DNA from: Elephas maximus indicus
Lineage: Eukaryota > Chordata > Mammalia > Proboscidea > Elephantidae
Direction of reading: 5' to 3'
Length of the DNA: 64,000 nt
Assembly: GCF_024166365.1 (NCBI RefSeq)
Contig: NC_064820.1
Span: 139,024,001 to 139,088,000, forward strand
A program made the position numbers and the translations under genes. Every line of letters starts with the position of its first letter. Positions within the stretch are counted from its first letter, which is position 1. The notes beneath the pieces were generated by a model. That model saw nothing but the letters and a program-made list of their open reading frames with translations, did not search any database and was not told where the DNA came from. Positions 44,359 through 55,696 of the stretch are shown here, one piece after another.

Positions 44359-46067
44359 GTTAGAAAGATCACTTGGGCAGTTATGTATCTTACAATTTTT
44401 TGTAGAAGGGCAAGTGTTAAAGCAGAGAGACTAATTAGGAAGGTATTGAAATATGAAGCTGAGAAAGAATGAAGGCTTGCCTTCGGATATTTGTGATGTA
44501 GGTAGTAAGAAGTTTTCAGATTCAAGCTATATTTTTAAAATTAAAACCAACAGGACTTAATAGTGGACTAGATTTGGGATATATGGAAAGAAGATAAATC
44601 AAGGATAATTTCCTACAATTTTGGCCTGAACAGCTGCATGGAAAATACTGTCATCCTGAGATGTGGAAATTGAAAGGAAGCAGATGGCGTGTGGGGAAGG
44701 GTTGGATCAACAGTTCTAGTTTGGCCATGTTGGCTTTGAATTCTCTACAAGACATCTTAGGGCAGATGTCAATAATGCAGCTGGATATAAAGGTCTAGTG
44801 TTCAGGGGAAAGGAAAGAATTGGTGATATAGATTTGATGACTCTCAACATATAGATAATATTTAAAGCCAAGGATATGGATGCAATCATTTAGGGACACC
44901 ATTAGATAATGAAAAAGAAGTGCAAGAACAGAGTCCTGGGTTGCTTCAACACTGAGAACTTCTCTCGTAGGGAACAGTGAGTCAGAAGCAGCTAGTGAGA
45001 TAAGAAAACTAAGTGACTATGATGGTAAAGAAGCCTAGAAAAGAAACTGTTTTAAGGAGGGAAGGGTCAGTTCTTTCACATGATACTGAGAAGTCAAGTA
45101 AGATGTTAAGGAATCCCTCATGCAGGGAAATTTTCTTTCTTTGGTCTCCGGATTACCTGCTAATGAAGTTAAAGGCTCTAGACCTTAAATAATAAATCTG
45201 GTGAACAAAACTATACAATACTAAATTTATTTCAAGTTAGGAGCCACTGCTACATTTGAAACGTAACTATTTGATTAGCTTTTAGCCAGGGGAGGCTATG
45301 GACTCTACCTGCCTGGACCTTCTTGATAAAAGTCAAGAACCACTTGGTCTCATAAGAGGGAACTCTGTATAAATGACCCTTCTAGCTTTAGCCTAGAACA
45401 TATGCACTTGGTCCATGCTGCTATTATTGCACATGCTGCCTGTAAGTTTTTACCCTAACTGCTCAGCCTCTCTCTGGTCAGCATGTCCCAAATCCTGCCT
45501 GCATATGTAGTAAACCATAATCCTTAATTCCTCTTCTTAGTTTAAAATCATAGCCTTTCATTTCTGCTAGGGTTGAAAAGGATGAACAATAATAAAGTTT
45601 ATCCATACTTTGAAATCTGGAAATTTGAGATGCTAAGTAAAGGCCCACTCATTTAAAGAAATAAATCTGCTTCTCTCTCTAATTACAGAACTAGAAAATG
45701 ATCTTCGAACAGAATAATACAGTGAGTGACAAGGAATGCTAAGGAATTAAGGCTAGTGAAGAAGCAGTAAGACAAAAGACGTCAAAAAATTGGGAGAATT
45801 GTTTGAGTGGGGATATTGGAAAAAGGAAGCTGAAAGGATAGGTGCAGTGAGAGAAAAGAATGTTTGAAATCAACATAATGAAGGCAGGAGAATGTTTGGT
45901 GATTACTATGAGAGTGAATAGCTGAAGAAGATGAAGTGAAAAAATGAGAGTTGAGGAAGCCAAGGAAATGAGAGGCCCTGTGCTGGCCAGATCATCTAGG
46001 TGGATGTGGAAGTTATCAACAGTGATGATAGGTATAGTCATGAGATTGATGACAGTGTGGGATGAGA
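44359..46067 (-). mobile_element. L2 LINE, antisense (right part)
   Basis: Resumes with GAAAGATCACTTGGGCAGTT. It continues through TAAAACCAACAGGACTTAAT, GACTCTCAACATATAGATAA, CAAGAACAGAGTCCTGGGTT and AAGTCAAGTAAGATG, i.e. the order of antisense L2 ORF2 back towards its start. Old, no open frame. Some internal stretches (about 45,150-45,700) are unassigned. Confidence 0.6.
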
Positions 46068-46097
46068 GATATGCACAATATAAGGTCCCTATCCTCA

Positions 46098-46134
46098 TTT
46101 AGTCGGAATTGACTCAACAGCACTGGGTTTGGGT
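46098..46134 (+). mobile_element. 5'-truncated AfroSINE with 8-bp TSD
   Basis: Only the tail (GTCGGAATTGACTCAACAGC, CACTGGGTTTGG) is present, flanked by TATCCTCA at 46,090-46,097 and 46,135-46,142. It is absent from copy 1 of the duplicated block, so it was inserted after the duplication. Confidence 0.85.
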
Positions 46135-46199
46135 TATCCTCAAGATGCTTATAGTCTTTTAAGAGAAAAAAAAAATAAAAAAGCCATATAAACAAATAG

Positions 46200-46224
46200 C
46201 CCATATCCCATTGCTGTCAAGTCG
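46200..46224 (-). mobile_element. Micro-AfroSINE (25 bp), copy 2
   Basis: CCCATTGCTGTCAAGTCG, the antisense AfroSINE tail, lies between perfect ATATAAACAAATAG repeats at 46,186-46,199 and 46,225-46,238. The same insertion exists in copy 1, so it predates the duplication. Confidence 0.85.
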
Positions 46225-46440
46225 ATATAAACAAATAGTCAATATTTACAGAGTGTTTACTATAGTCTAGGCTCTTCCCAGGCACTGTTCTAGACATGGG
46301 ACACATCCATGAGAAAGGGCTGGAATTTTTTTTTTTTTTTTAGTAGCGGTGGCAAAAAATAAACATATTAACAAATAAAAATGATAAATCCAGGTCAGTG
46401 TTATACAGAAGATAAAACAGTGCAATATAATAGAGTTAAC

Positions 46441-46720
46441 AGTGGAGGCTGCTAACAGTGGAGGTGGTTGACTGAGCAGCATATGATAAAGAGACTGGAG
46501 AGAATAGCCATTTAATTGTCTAGGGTTGGAGGGCCTGAACTAAGGAAGCAGGGATGGCAGGGGATGGCAGTGGAGTAAAGGGTAGAGGTAGGTCTAGAGG
46601 GCTACAGATTCAGTAGGAGTTAGCAACTAATTGAATGCAGGGAATAAGAAATAGGAAAAGTCCAGGTTAACATGAGAATTTCTATTTTGAGAAATTAGGA
46701 TGCTGGTAATGGCATTATCC
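46441..46720 (-). mobile_element. L2-like remnant, antisense
   Basis: Weak antisense L2 texture (GCAGTGGAGTAAAGGGTAGA and neighbours). A short local repeat (CTAACAGTGGAGG twice, about 46,436-46,463) lies at its start. Confidence 0.35.
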
Positions 46721-46916
46721 AATTAAGACACAGACCAGAGATGTTCAGATTTCTACCTTTTTGCCAGCTCACCCCACGTATTTCTCTCCTCCCCCACTCC
46801 CAATGCATGCAGAGACTGGAATGGAGAGAGATGGTGAATTCCATTTAGAAATATATCTAGATCTCTGGAAAGTGATCAGGGATAGAGATGGATATCTGGA
46901 AATTATCATAAACCCA

Positions 46917-47080
46917 GGAAACCCTGGTGGCATAGTGGTTAAGGGCTACAGCTGCTAACTAAAAGGTCAGCAGTTCAAATCCTTGAGGTGCTCCTTGGAA
47001 ACCTGATGGGGCATTTCTAGTCTGTTCTATAGGGTCGCTATGAGTCAGAATCAACTCGACGGCAATGGGTTTTTTTTTTA
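46917..47080 (+). mobile_element. AfroSINE, full length, 12-bp TSD
   Basis: Sense short-subtype copy (GGAAACCCTGGTGGCATAGT head, CGACGGCAATGGGTTTT tail) flanked by ATCATAAACCCA at 46,905-46,916 and 47,081-47,092. Confidence 0.95.
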
Positions 47081-47092
47081 ATCATAAACCCA

Positions 47093-48424
47093 ACCATTTC
47101 CTCCTAGAATTTAGGAAAAGAACTCTGAGTACAGATAATCAGGTATCTTAGATGTTTAATAAACATTCAGAAAAATAGGTACAATCACTTGGTCTAAGAT
47201 ACTAACAGTAGTCCAAGAGAGTAAGGCTCTCAGGAAGAGAGGAAGGAATGAGTGAGGCAAGGAAGGAAGAAGAGTGGAAGAAGAGAAGAGCAGAGAGTAA
47301 GGGTCAAGAGACAAGGAGAGGAAAGGAAAGCAGGGGAGAGAGGGAAGTAGGCTGTCTAACAATCACAAATGATCCAAGGGAGAAGAATAAAAGAGATTCA
47401 TTTGAAAATCATAGAAAAAAGAGAATTAGACCAGTGTTTAGAGCAGATGATGTAATGTTAACAGATGGCAGACAGAACACAGAACTTAAGTCCTATTTTT
47501 CTTCTGTCTTCTTTATCAAAGAATCTTCAAAACTGAAAATGGAAGAATAAACATGACAATGAGGTGATTGAAGGATTGAAGTCTAAGATATGTGATTCTG
47601 TGAACAAATGTATGGGACCCTGTTGTGTATGAGCCATCAGTGAACAAAAAGGAAATCTATTGTGATGGAGTAGAGGAGGCTATTAGGTCAAGTCATAATG
47701 TACATCATATATTTGAATAGAGGCTTTGAATGTATATTTGGAAATAATTTGTATGTTATATTAATAAAAGTCAAAAGCACTATGAGTAGCATGAATGGAT
47801 CAATAAGAACAAACCTCAATCATACATGCAGACTAAATCCTGATAATGAGGATACAGTTTTGACATTCTCATTATCACTGGAAAGGAGGACAAACAGGGA
47901 GGGTGATAATGGATATGTGAAGGTATGAGTTCTTGATAAAAAGAGGTTGCTTTGAACTTGAAAAACTTTTTCAGGCATGATGCCTGGCTGTGGTTTCTCT
48001 TCAGGTGTGCTCACAACTAATGTAAATAAATACACGTTTATCAATCCATGTTGTCCTGCCTGTCCTACTGTCAGTGCCTGCTTTCCTGGACACTATCATA
48101 AATGGGTTTATGTTGCTGCCACTGTGGCAACTTTGTCTTGTTTGCTTTCCCAGCTCATCACTGCAGTAAAATCAAACCCATCCAGAGCGATAACACAGGT
48201 AACACAGGTCTTCCAGGAACAACATTGAAATTTAAAACTTCATACAAACATGAGCTCTTGTTTCTTGCTGTCTTCATTAAAAGGGCACATAGTTCAGGTC
48301 TTTCAGGTCTTTAGCCCCGATCAATTACATACCTAGGATATTGCAAGAACTTAGAGATGTCATAGAATTGTTTTTAGATACTTGAATAATCAAGTACACA
48401 ATGTCAGAGAAAAAACACTGGCAA
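47093..48424. other. No recognised gene; purine-rich tract
   Basis: A G/A-rich strand-asymmetric tract (about 47,220-47,350) gives spurious long frames on both strands. The rest shows no feature that I can support. Confidence 0.45.
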
Positions 48425-49265
48425 AACCCATTTCTGAAACTACTCTTGATTAGATCACCAATGACCTCCTAACTGCCAAATCAAAATGCTTATTTTCAGT
48501 ACTCAGCCAATTAACCATTCTGTTTCTCAAAACTCTTTCCTCTCTTGGCTTACTGGGAACCTAACACTCCTCATTTTCTCTTGTGTTTCCTTATCTTACA
48601 TCTTCTTTGCAAGTGCTTTCTCTTCTGTTTAATAAATGTTAAGGCCTTCTAAGTTTCTACCTTGGTTCTCTTTTCACTCAGCATATATTACCAGTCTTAA
48701 CTCAGCCACTGAGTAGCTCTGCCTTGCAGATGATGGGTCCCAAATCATTTTCTGCTTTCTCGATGCTCTTCTCCTAAACTACAGCTCTGTTTCCCAGTAT
48801 ATCTTCATACTCATGAGTATCCCAAATATAACATGTCCTCCAATACCTGCTTTGAACTTGCCCCTCCACCCCTGTAAATGGCATCACTATCAACCTATTC
48901 TCTCACACTGAAAATTTAAGTCATTTCCTATCTTATTCTCTACCGAACTATTACACTTACATCTTAGAAATGTCTCCTGAATCTAATCTCTTCTCTTTAC
49001 TTTTTTGCCTCAGTTCATGCCTCCAGCATCTTCTACATATAACTGTATATTGACCCTCCTGCCTGGTTCCTCTGCCAGCAGTCCTTCCCTGCTCTAGACT
49101 CTACATCACCTGCAGTGTTCTTTTCCTCAAGTAATTTTATAATATTACTTCCCAGATTAAACTATTTAAAGCCAGGGCCTGTGCCATTTTAAATGTTGTT
49201 TTCCCAGAACCAAAAACAAACCTAGCATACACCAGGCTCTCAATAAATACTGAATAAATGCCTGA
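48425..49265 (+). mobile_element. L2 LINE, sense
   Basis: ATCACCAATGACCTCCTAAC at the left is a strong L2 ORF2 landmark. GCAGATGATGGGTCCCAAAT follows (the 'ygDDsq'-equivalent zone), and the 3' end CCAGGCTCTCAATAAATACT is reached. The element is about 0.85 kb and frames are broken. Confidence 0.65.
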
Positions 49266-50498
49266 TTACATGGAGTTTCCACTATCTGCTCACCACTACT
49301 CCAAAAGGCCAAACACATTCACGAGTCATTGTTTTTAGGCAAACTCTTCCTTTGCAGGACATACAATGGCTATGTGGTTCAGAATCCAAGCTTCGGCTCC
49401 ATTCAGTGCTAGCATATGGTAAGTATAAACAACGGTAGCTATTGTTATTGTTTTGTTAGTATTATTGAATTATTCCCCTCACTATGAAGACAATGATATA
49501 AATCAGGGAGATAGAAAAGCAAAAAAAAAAAAAAAACAAATAAAAACTAAAAGCTTTTTTAAAAACAATGAAATTGATAAACCTCTGGCTAGGCTGATCA
49601 AGGGGAAAAAAAAGATACAAATATCATTATATGACATGAAAAGGGAACATCACTGAACATCTCACAGACATTGAAAAGAAAATAGTGTCATTAATTTTCT
49701 GCCAAAAAGTCAACAATTTAGATTAAATAAATACCTTTAAAGACAAACTACAAAAATAACTAGGAAGAAACAAAATATCTTAATAGCCTTAAGTACATTT
49801 TAAAAAATAATAATTCTAAAACCTCTCTTCAAAGAATATCCAGACCCAGAAGATATAACTAGTCAAACATTTAAGGAAGAAGTAATAACATTCCTACACA
49901 TAATCATTCAGAAAATAAGGAGAAGGGGATCCTTCCCAAATTATCCTATGAAGCCAGCATTATACTGACACCAAAAGCAAATAAAGATATTACAAAAAGA
50001 AAAATAAAGATCAATATTTCACCTAAACAAAATATAAAAATTCTTAACTAAGTATTAGGAAGTAGACTCCGATAATATATAAAAAGGATAGTACATCACG
50101 AACAATGGGTTTTATCCTCAGGAATGCAAAGCTGGTTTAACATTCGAAAAGGAATGTGAATTACCATGTTAATAGGCTAAAAAACAAAAAGTCAAATGAC
50201 CACCTTAATAGATGCAGGAAAACAATTAACAAAACTCAACACTTACTCATGATAAAAACTGTCAGCCAATTAGGACTGTAATGGAACATCTTCAAACAAT
50301 TTATGACAAAGATTTGGGGGCAGAGGAATCTGTGAGTAGTTTGGGGTAAAGTCTTCTGCAGCTGATGAAGAGGGGAAGTAGTCCAGGATGCACAGGACAC
50401 TTTGTTTCCTGGAGGAATTACAATTTCCAATGGGAAATAGGTAGGTGACAGGAGTGTTAGAAAGAGGGTGCTCACAGCTGGTCATAGTAACGCCTCAC

Positions 50499-50635
50499 TA
50501 ACCACTCAACCAAGCCTGACACATAGCAACCCTATAGCATAGAGCAGAACTGCCCCATAGGGTTTCCATAGAGTGGTTAGTGGATTTGAACTGCCGTGTT
50601 TTGGGTTAGCAGTAGAGCTCTTAACCACTGCATCA
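50499..50635 (-). mobile_element. AfroSINE, diverged
   Basis: Antisense copy: ACATAGCAACCCTATAGCAT, GCCCCATAGGGTTTCC, head near CTTAACCACTGCATCAC. Confidence 0.85.
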
Positions 50636-51656
50636 CTATTACACTCAAGGCTGTTGGATCACGGATGGCCTTATATAAGGAGTGCCCTCACAGTTCACAT
50701 CATATTGATGACTGGATATCCTATCCCATAGCCTCTCTGATTTATCACTGTGGTTATGGCTGAGAAAGGTCCGTATCAAACTAAACAGGCTGATTATTGG
50801 CCCTCCTGATAAAATGTAACTTTCCAATATAATACTTATATATTCTGAACACAGGTAATTCAAATTATCAGCAATCTTAAGTGACCCTGGGAAAATGACA
50901 GCCCTTAGAAGGCAGTTTATTGAGGAGAGAAAGATTAGAACACAAGCCCAGGTTTTTTCCCTTACCCTCCCTGAACCACCAAGAATAACTAAGAGCACAC
51001 ACACAAACTAATTTCAAATGAAGATCCAGATGTATATCTACATATTGGCAACAAAAAAGTTGGAAATTGAAATCAAGAAAATAATTCCATTCATAATAGC
51101 ATCAAAATGAATAAAATACTGAGCAATAAATTTAATAAAAGAAATATAAGATTTCTTTATGGAAAATAACAATATTGCTATAAGAAGTTAAAGATCTTAA
51201 AAAATGGAGAGATCTTCCATGTTTACAGATTGGAAGACATACTTTTGTATTATGTCAATTCTCCCCAAATTGTTCTATAAAAAAAAACCAAACCGAGTGA
51301 AATTCCTATCAAATTCCCAGCAGATGTCCTTGAAGGATTTGACAAGGTGACCCTAAAATTTATACGCAAAAGACCTAGAATAGCCAAAACAATTTTGAAA
51401 GAGAAAAACAAAGTTGGGAGATTTATGCTACTCAATCTCAAAATTTACTACAAAGCCAAGATCAATGGAAAAGAGCAACCAGAAATAAACCCTTACGTTT
51501 ATAGTCAACTGATTTTCAATAAAGATACCAAAGTAATACAATGGAGGAGAAATTCTTTTTAACAAATGGTGTCGAGACAATTAGATATCCATATGCAAAC
51601 TAATGAACTTTGACCCTTGGCTCACACCATATGGAAAAGATTAACTCAAAGTGGAC

Positions 51657-51857
51657 ATAAAACCCGTTGCCATCAAGTCAATTCCAACTCATAGCGAACC
51701 TATAGGACAAAGTAGAACTGTCCCATAAGGTTTCCAAGGCTGTACTCTTTTCGGAAGCAGAATGCCACATCTTCCCCCCATGGAGCCCATGGTGGGTTCA
51801 AACCACAGACCTTTTGGTTAGCAGCCCAGTGCTTAACCACTGTGCCACCAGGGCTCC
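51657..51857 (-). mobile_element. AfroSINE, long subtype, in L1
   Basis: Antisense copy: ACCCGTTGCCATCAAGTCAA tail to GTGCCACCAGGGCTCC head, inserted in L1 ORF2 sequence. Confidence 0.92.
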
Positions 51858-52192
51858 TTTCAAATGGATGATAGTCCCATAAAACCATAAGCTCTTACAT
51901 TATGGTCAACTGTTTTTTTGTAAAGATCCCAAGGTAATTAAATGGGGTGGGGGAGGGAAGGAATATTCTTTTCAAAAAATAGTGCTTGGACGATTGAATA
52001 TATCTACATGCAAACAAGAAAGAAAAACAAAAACTTTGAACCTTACCTTTCACTATTGAAATAAAAAAAAAAAACTTAAAATGGATCACAGGCCTAAAGT
52101 AAGAGAAAAAACTCTAAAACTTGTAGAAGAAAACAGGAAAAAAAAATCGTGACCAAAGCAAAGATTTTTTCTAGACGTGGCCCTCAAAGTAT

Positions 52193-52222
52193 CCCCCAAA
52201 AACCTAATGCCGTTGAGTCGCT
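52193..52222 (-). mobile_element. Micro-AfroSINE (30 bp) with 9-bp TSD
   Basis: Only the end of the SINE remains (AAAAACC plus AATGCCGTTGAGTCGCT), flanked by perfect TCAAAGTAT at 52,184-52,192 and 52,223-52,231. Extreme 5' truncation. Confidence 0.85.
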
Positions 52223-52730
52223 TCAAAGTATAGTCCACACACACACAAAAAAAATTGTAAGTTGAATTTCATCAAAACTAAAAATACTTACTCTTCAAAA
52301 GACATCATTAGGAAAATGAAATGGAAAGCCATGGACAGACTGGAAGAAAATATTTGTAAATCATTTATCTGGAAAAAGAGTTGTCCCCAGAACATACAAA
52401 GAACTCTTATAACTATAATGTGAAGATAAACGACCCATTTTAAAAATTGGCACATTATTTCTCCAAAGAGGGTGTACAAATGACTACACATTTCACCTAA
52501 GAAGATAAAGAAATGACAAACACATGAAAAGATGCTCAACATCATTAATCATTAGGGAAATGTAAACTGAAACCACAAGAAGAAGGCTATAATCAAAAAG
52601 ACTGATAATTCCAGGTTTTAGCAAACATATGGGGAAACTGTAACACTTATAAATTGCTGGTGGGATGTAAAACAGTACATGGTAAAATTTGGCAATTTCT
52701 TAAAGTTTATCATATACTTATCACACAAGG

Positions 52731-53067
52731 CGTGGTGCCAACAAGCAGTACAAGCTAAATACTGCTGCTTCCTTGCCTTTATCTCATCTGACGCCGTGCT
52801 AAACTGATTTCTGCTTAAAACAAGTTTGGTCAGCCAGTTTTTATGTAAGGTAAGTGACACCTCCATCATTAAACTATGGACAAAGATCTTAAAAAAGGAA
52901 ACCAGCTAAATAATTGATCTATAAATACCTTTTTTTCTGAATTTCAAGGTAGAGTGAATTAGCACTACTGAAATAAATTTCTTGAGCACCAAGAATAAAA
53001 AGATACTGTTCTGAGTGTTGCAAGAGCCTCTCAAGGATCTAACAGTCTAGTGAAAAATATAATCATA
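52731..53067. other. No recognised feature
   Basis: About 340 bp between the old L1 and the next AfroSINE. Nothing identified. Confidence 0.45.
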
Positions 53068-53272
53068 AGGCGCCCTGGTGGAGAAGCAGTTAAGCACTCC
53101 GCTGCTAACAGAAAAGTCAGCAGTTGGAACCCACCCAGTGGCTACATGGAAGAAAACACCTGGCCATCTGCTCCTGTAAAGATTACATACAGCCTAGGAA
53201 ATGCTATGGGGCCTGTTCTACTCTGTCTTATAGGGTTGCTATGAGTCAGGATCCACTTGACAGGACAGCACA
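53068..53272 (+). mobile_element. AfroSINE, long subtype
   Basis: Sense copy: GCGCCCTGGTGGAGAAGCAG head, CATCTGCTCCTGTAAAGATT middle, GGGTTGCTATGAGTCAGGAT tail. Confidence 0.9.
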
Positions 53273-54167
53273 TAACATCACACAACTATAACACAGAACA
53301 ATAGACTTTTACAAATGAAATTAAAAGTTACAGGTAAAGTTTTAGGAGGTTAGCAGAAGTAATATCAATAAAAAAAAAAAGAAAGATACAAGTAGCTCCA
53401 AACTAAAGGAAATATTTTCAAATATTTGTTCAATGGATATGGGCAAAATTCAAACTTACCCAGATAAAAATAAAAGTTCTCTAATCTCACAGAACATTTA
53501 TAATTAGAAGTTACACCATGAAATATTTAGTCATTTCAAGTTCATGTTGGAAGAAATGTTTTTCAATTGAGTTTCTGGAACATAAACCACTCTCCTTTCT
53601 GGTGGGAAACATAAATGACTATGTAAGATGAATATAAAATTCATGAACATCTGGAAGCCTGCTAATTGCAGACAGAATGTCACAAAAAACAAGAAATCAA
53701 AGAACTTCTTTCTGGCTCATATGTCTTTAGGAGGGAGAAATCACTTTCCTTGGCACAAATACATTGGCATAATTGACAAAATGTTGAGATGGCATATTTC
53801 ACCATATGTGCTTCCTTGGATCTAAACAAGTTCCATGAACACTGGAGTCATAAACTCTACATTTGGTTAGGGCAGTATATAATACATTCTTAAATCAGTG
53901 GTAATGAAAGAGGTAGAACAGAAGTTTAAATACAGCAAACAGACAGGAAACTGAACTGCCCCAGCCAACTGGGATAAAGTGAACTACTACTAAAGAAATA
54001 CTAATTTAAGTGCATTGGGAGGCTGGTCCCCAACATGCTGAGAGAAAGATTAGTTCCACAAGAAGAGGGCACAGCCACGAAATTCCCCAATCCCCCAATC
54101 ATCATCATCATTCACACAATGAACACACATATCCAACTCTTTGTTACTCTTTTATTTTAACCTACTT
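53273..54167. other. No recognised feature
   Basis: AT-rich sequence. The 65-codon frame at 53,628 shows nothing recognisable. Confidence 0.45.
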
Positions 54168-54174
54168 GGCCCTT

Positions 54175-54305
54175 GGAAACCCTGGTGGCATAGTGGTTAA
54201 GTTCGAATCTACCAGGTGCTCCTTGGAAACCCTATATGGTAGTTCTACTCTGTCCTATAGTGTCACTACAAGTCAGAATTGACTCGAAGGCAATGGGTAC
54301 GGTAA
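54175..54305 (+). mobile_element. AfroSINE with internal deletion, 7-bp TSD
   Basis: Head and tail are present, but about 30 nt between box A and box B are missing (GGTTAAG joins TTCGAATCTACC directly). Flanked by GGCCCTT at 54,168-54,174 and 54,306-54,312. Confidence 0.88.
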
Positions 54306-54659
54306 GGCCCTTTTCAGCGTTTGAGATCATGATCGTTGCATCAGACAAGAGTGGGCCTAAGTCATAAGTCACCACTGATACTCTGCTTTTAACCACCCAA
54401 CTCTTCCTTATTTATTTCTGAATGCCTAAAGCCTGGGTAAAGAGCTTGTCTTACATTAGTTGCTACTTCTCTATATGTGTAGGGGTTTGGGGGATGATAA
54501 TCACACTCTTGTGCCTACAGCCTGCTGGAGTTGAAACACAGGCTAGGAGGTCAGAGAGATGAATATAAAAATTCAATTTTATTATTGACAACATTAATCT
54601 AAGTATATTACATGGATCAGTGGCCAAATAGCCTCCTAAAGGATGCAACCTGATTTGAA

Positions 54660-54846
54660 CTTATTGATGCTGTTGGGTGTTCTTCAGTCGCCAATGACCC
54701 CATGTGACGGAGCAGAACTGCCCCATAAGATTTTCTTGGCTGTAATCTTTGTGGAACCAGATCTCCACCTCTTTCTCCTGTGGGGTTGCAGGGTGGGTTT
54801 AAGCCACCAACCTTTCTGTTAGTAGCCCTGTTGTGATCAGGGCACC
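54660..54846 (-). mobile_element. AfroSINE, long subtype
   Basis: Antisense copy: GCCAATGACCCCATGTGACG, GGCTGTAATCTTTGTGGAAC, head around TTAGTAGCCCTGTTGTG. Confidence 0.85.
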
Positions 54847-54930
54847 TTGATTTGAACTTAAACCCCTCCAAAACCGCAGATCTCTCTGCTGCAGAGACAG
54901 ACTCTGCCCTGGTAAACCTCCCTCTAGACA

Positions 54931-55094
54931 AAAAAAAAAAAAAAAAAACACTGCCATCAAGTCGATTTCAACTCATGGTGACCCTATAGGACAGAAAAGA
55001 ACTGTCCCATCGGGTTTCCAAGGAGAGGCTGGTGGATTTGAACTGCTGACCTCTTGGTTAGCAACTGAGCTCTTAACCACTGCACCACCAGAGC
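54931..55094 (-). mobile_element. AfroSINE
   Basis: Antisense copy starting with an A-run, then CACTGCCATCAAGTCGATTT, to the head CACTGCACCACCAGAGC. Confidence 0.92.
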
Positions 55095-55106
55095 GGAATA
55101 TCTAAT

Positions 55107-55350
55107 AGGCAAGGTAAGCATGGAGCTTACCTTGCTTACCAGATCATCTGTAGTGAACAATTTCACATTTTTTTCCACCACATTAAAGATTCTGTTTCTA
55201 AGTATGGCTGGCATCTGTCTCTCTTCCAACTCCACAGCATCTTCCTAAACAATCAAAGCCTCTTTTCAAATTTTCAGTCCATAAAAGGGGATTACAAATT
55301 CACTACAGATTAATAAGTAAGCACAAGTAAGCCTGTGCTTACCTTGTTTA
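55107..55350. repeat. Foldback element, second copy
   Basis: Left arm about 55,107-55,157 and right arm 55,299-55,350 are imperfect inverted repeats (GGCAAGGTAAGCATGGAGCT against AAGCCTGTGCTTACCTTG), around a ~140-bp loop. Arm sequence is shared with the foldback at 14,871-15,049 (ATCTGTAGTG, CAATTTCA). The loop is larger and unrelated by eye. Confidence 0.65.
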
Positions 55351-55696
55351 CTGGGTAATCTGCCTCTATCTCTAGTGCGTGCTGCATTTAGGCTGCCTCT
55401 AAAAGTGGTGAATCCAGAAGGAGCAAAGCTGATTTGCTCAATGACAATTCCCAATTCAACAATTCCAGAGCCACCCCTTGAACCTTGACTGGGAATGAGT
55501 ACGGAGTGTGGAAAAGCTGAAAAAAATTTTCCCATATTTCCCTTCTAGGGATTGGAATACATATTATTTCCACAACATGGGAACATGAAGGGTAGGGAAT
55601 AAGTGTCCCACACAAATATACATTTCTGTTTTTTACTGTCTTAATACATTTAGTAAAAAAAAAATCAAACAAATGACCAATAAAGAATTTGCTGAT

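Larger units (their letters stand above)
46068..46440. repeat. Duplicated block, copy 2
   Basis: Second copy of 41,877-42,200, about 4.2 kb downstream in direct orientation. It has two differences of note: an extra 5'-truncated AfroSINE at 46,098-46,134 and an expanded T-run at about 46,327-46,341. Confidence 0.85.
49500..52730 (+). mobile_element. Old L1, ORF2 remnants, several interruptions
   Basis: ORF2 traces: NNEIDKPLARLIKGKKK (about 49,570), RT-equivalent nucleotides (ATGGGTTTTATCCTCAGGAA, about 50,105), then later segments at 51,003-51,656 (frame 51,347-51,562 with KFIRKRPRIAKTILKEKN) and 51,858-52,720. An unassigned ~700-bp block (50,300-51,000) and three AfroSINE insertions interrupt it. 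Part of the ORF2 3' region appears twice (about 51,480-51,650 and 51,880-52,090), suggesting a duplication or two L1 pieces. Confidence 0.65.

Noticed and set aside
47248..47550. 100-codon Lys/Glu/Arg-rich frame
   Set aside because: Produced by a purine-rich low-complexity tract.
4305..55094. Regularly recurring AfroSINE box sequences as an array or CRISPR-like repeat
   Set aside because: Copies are irregularly spaced, on both strands, with their own TSDs. They are dispersed retroelements in a mammalian genome.
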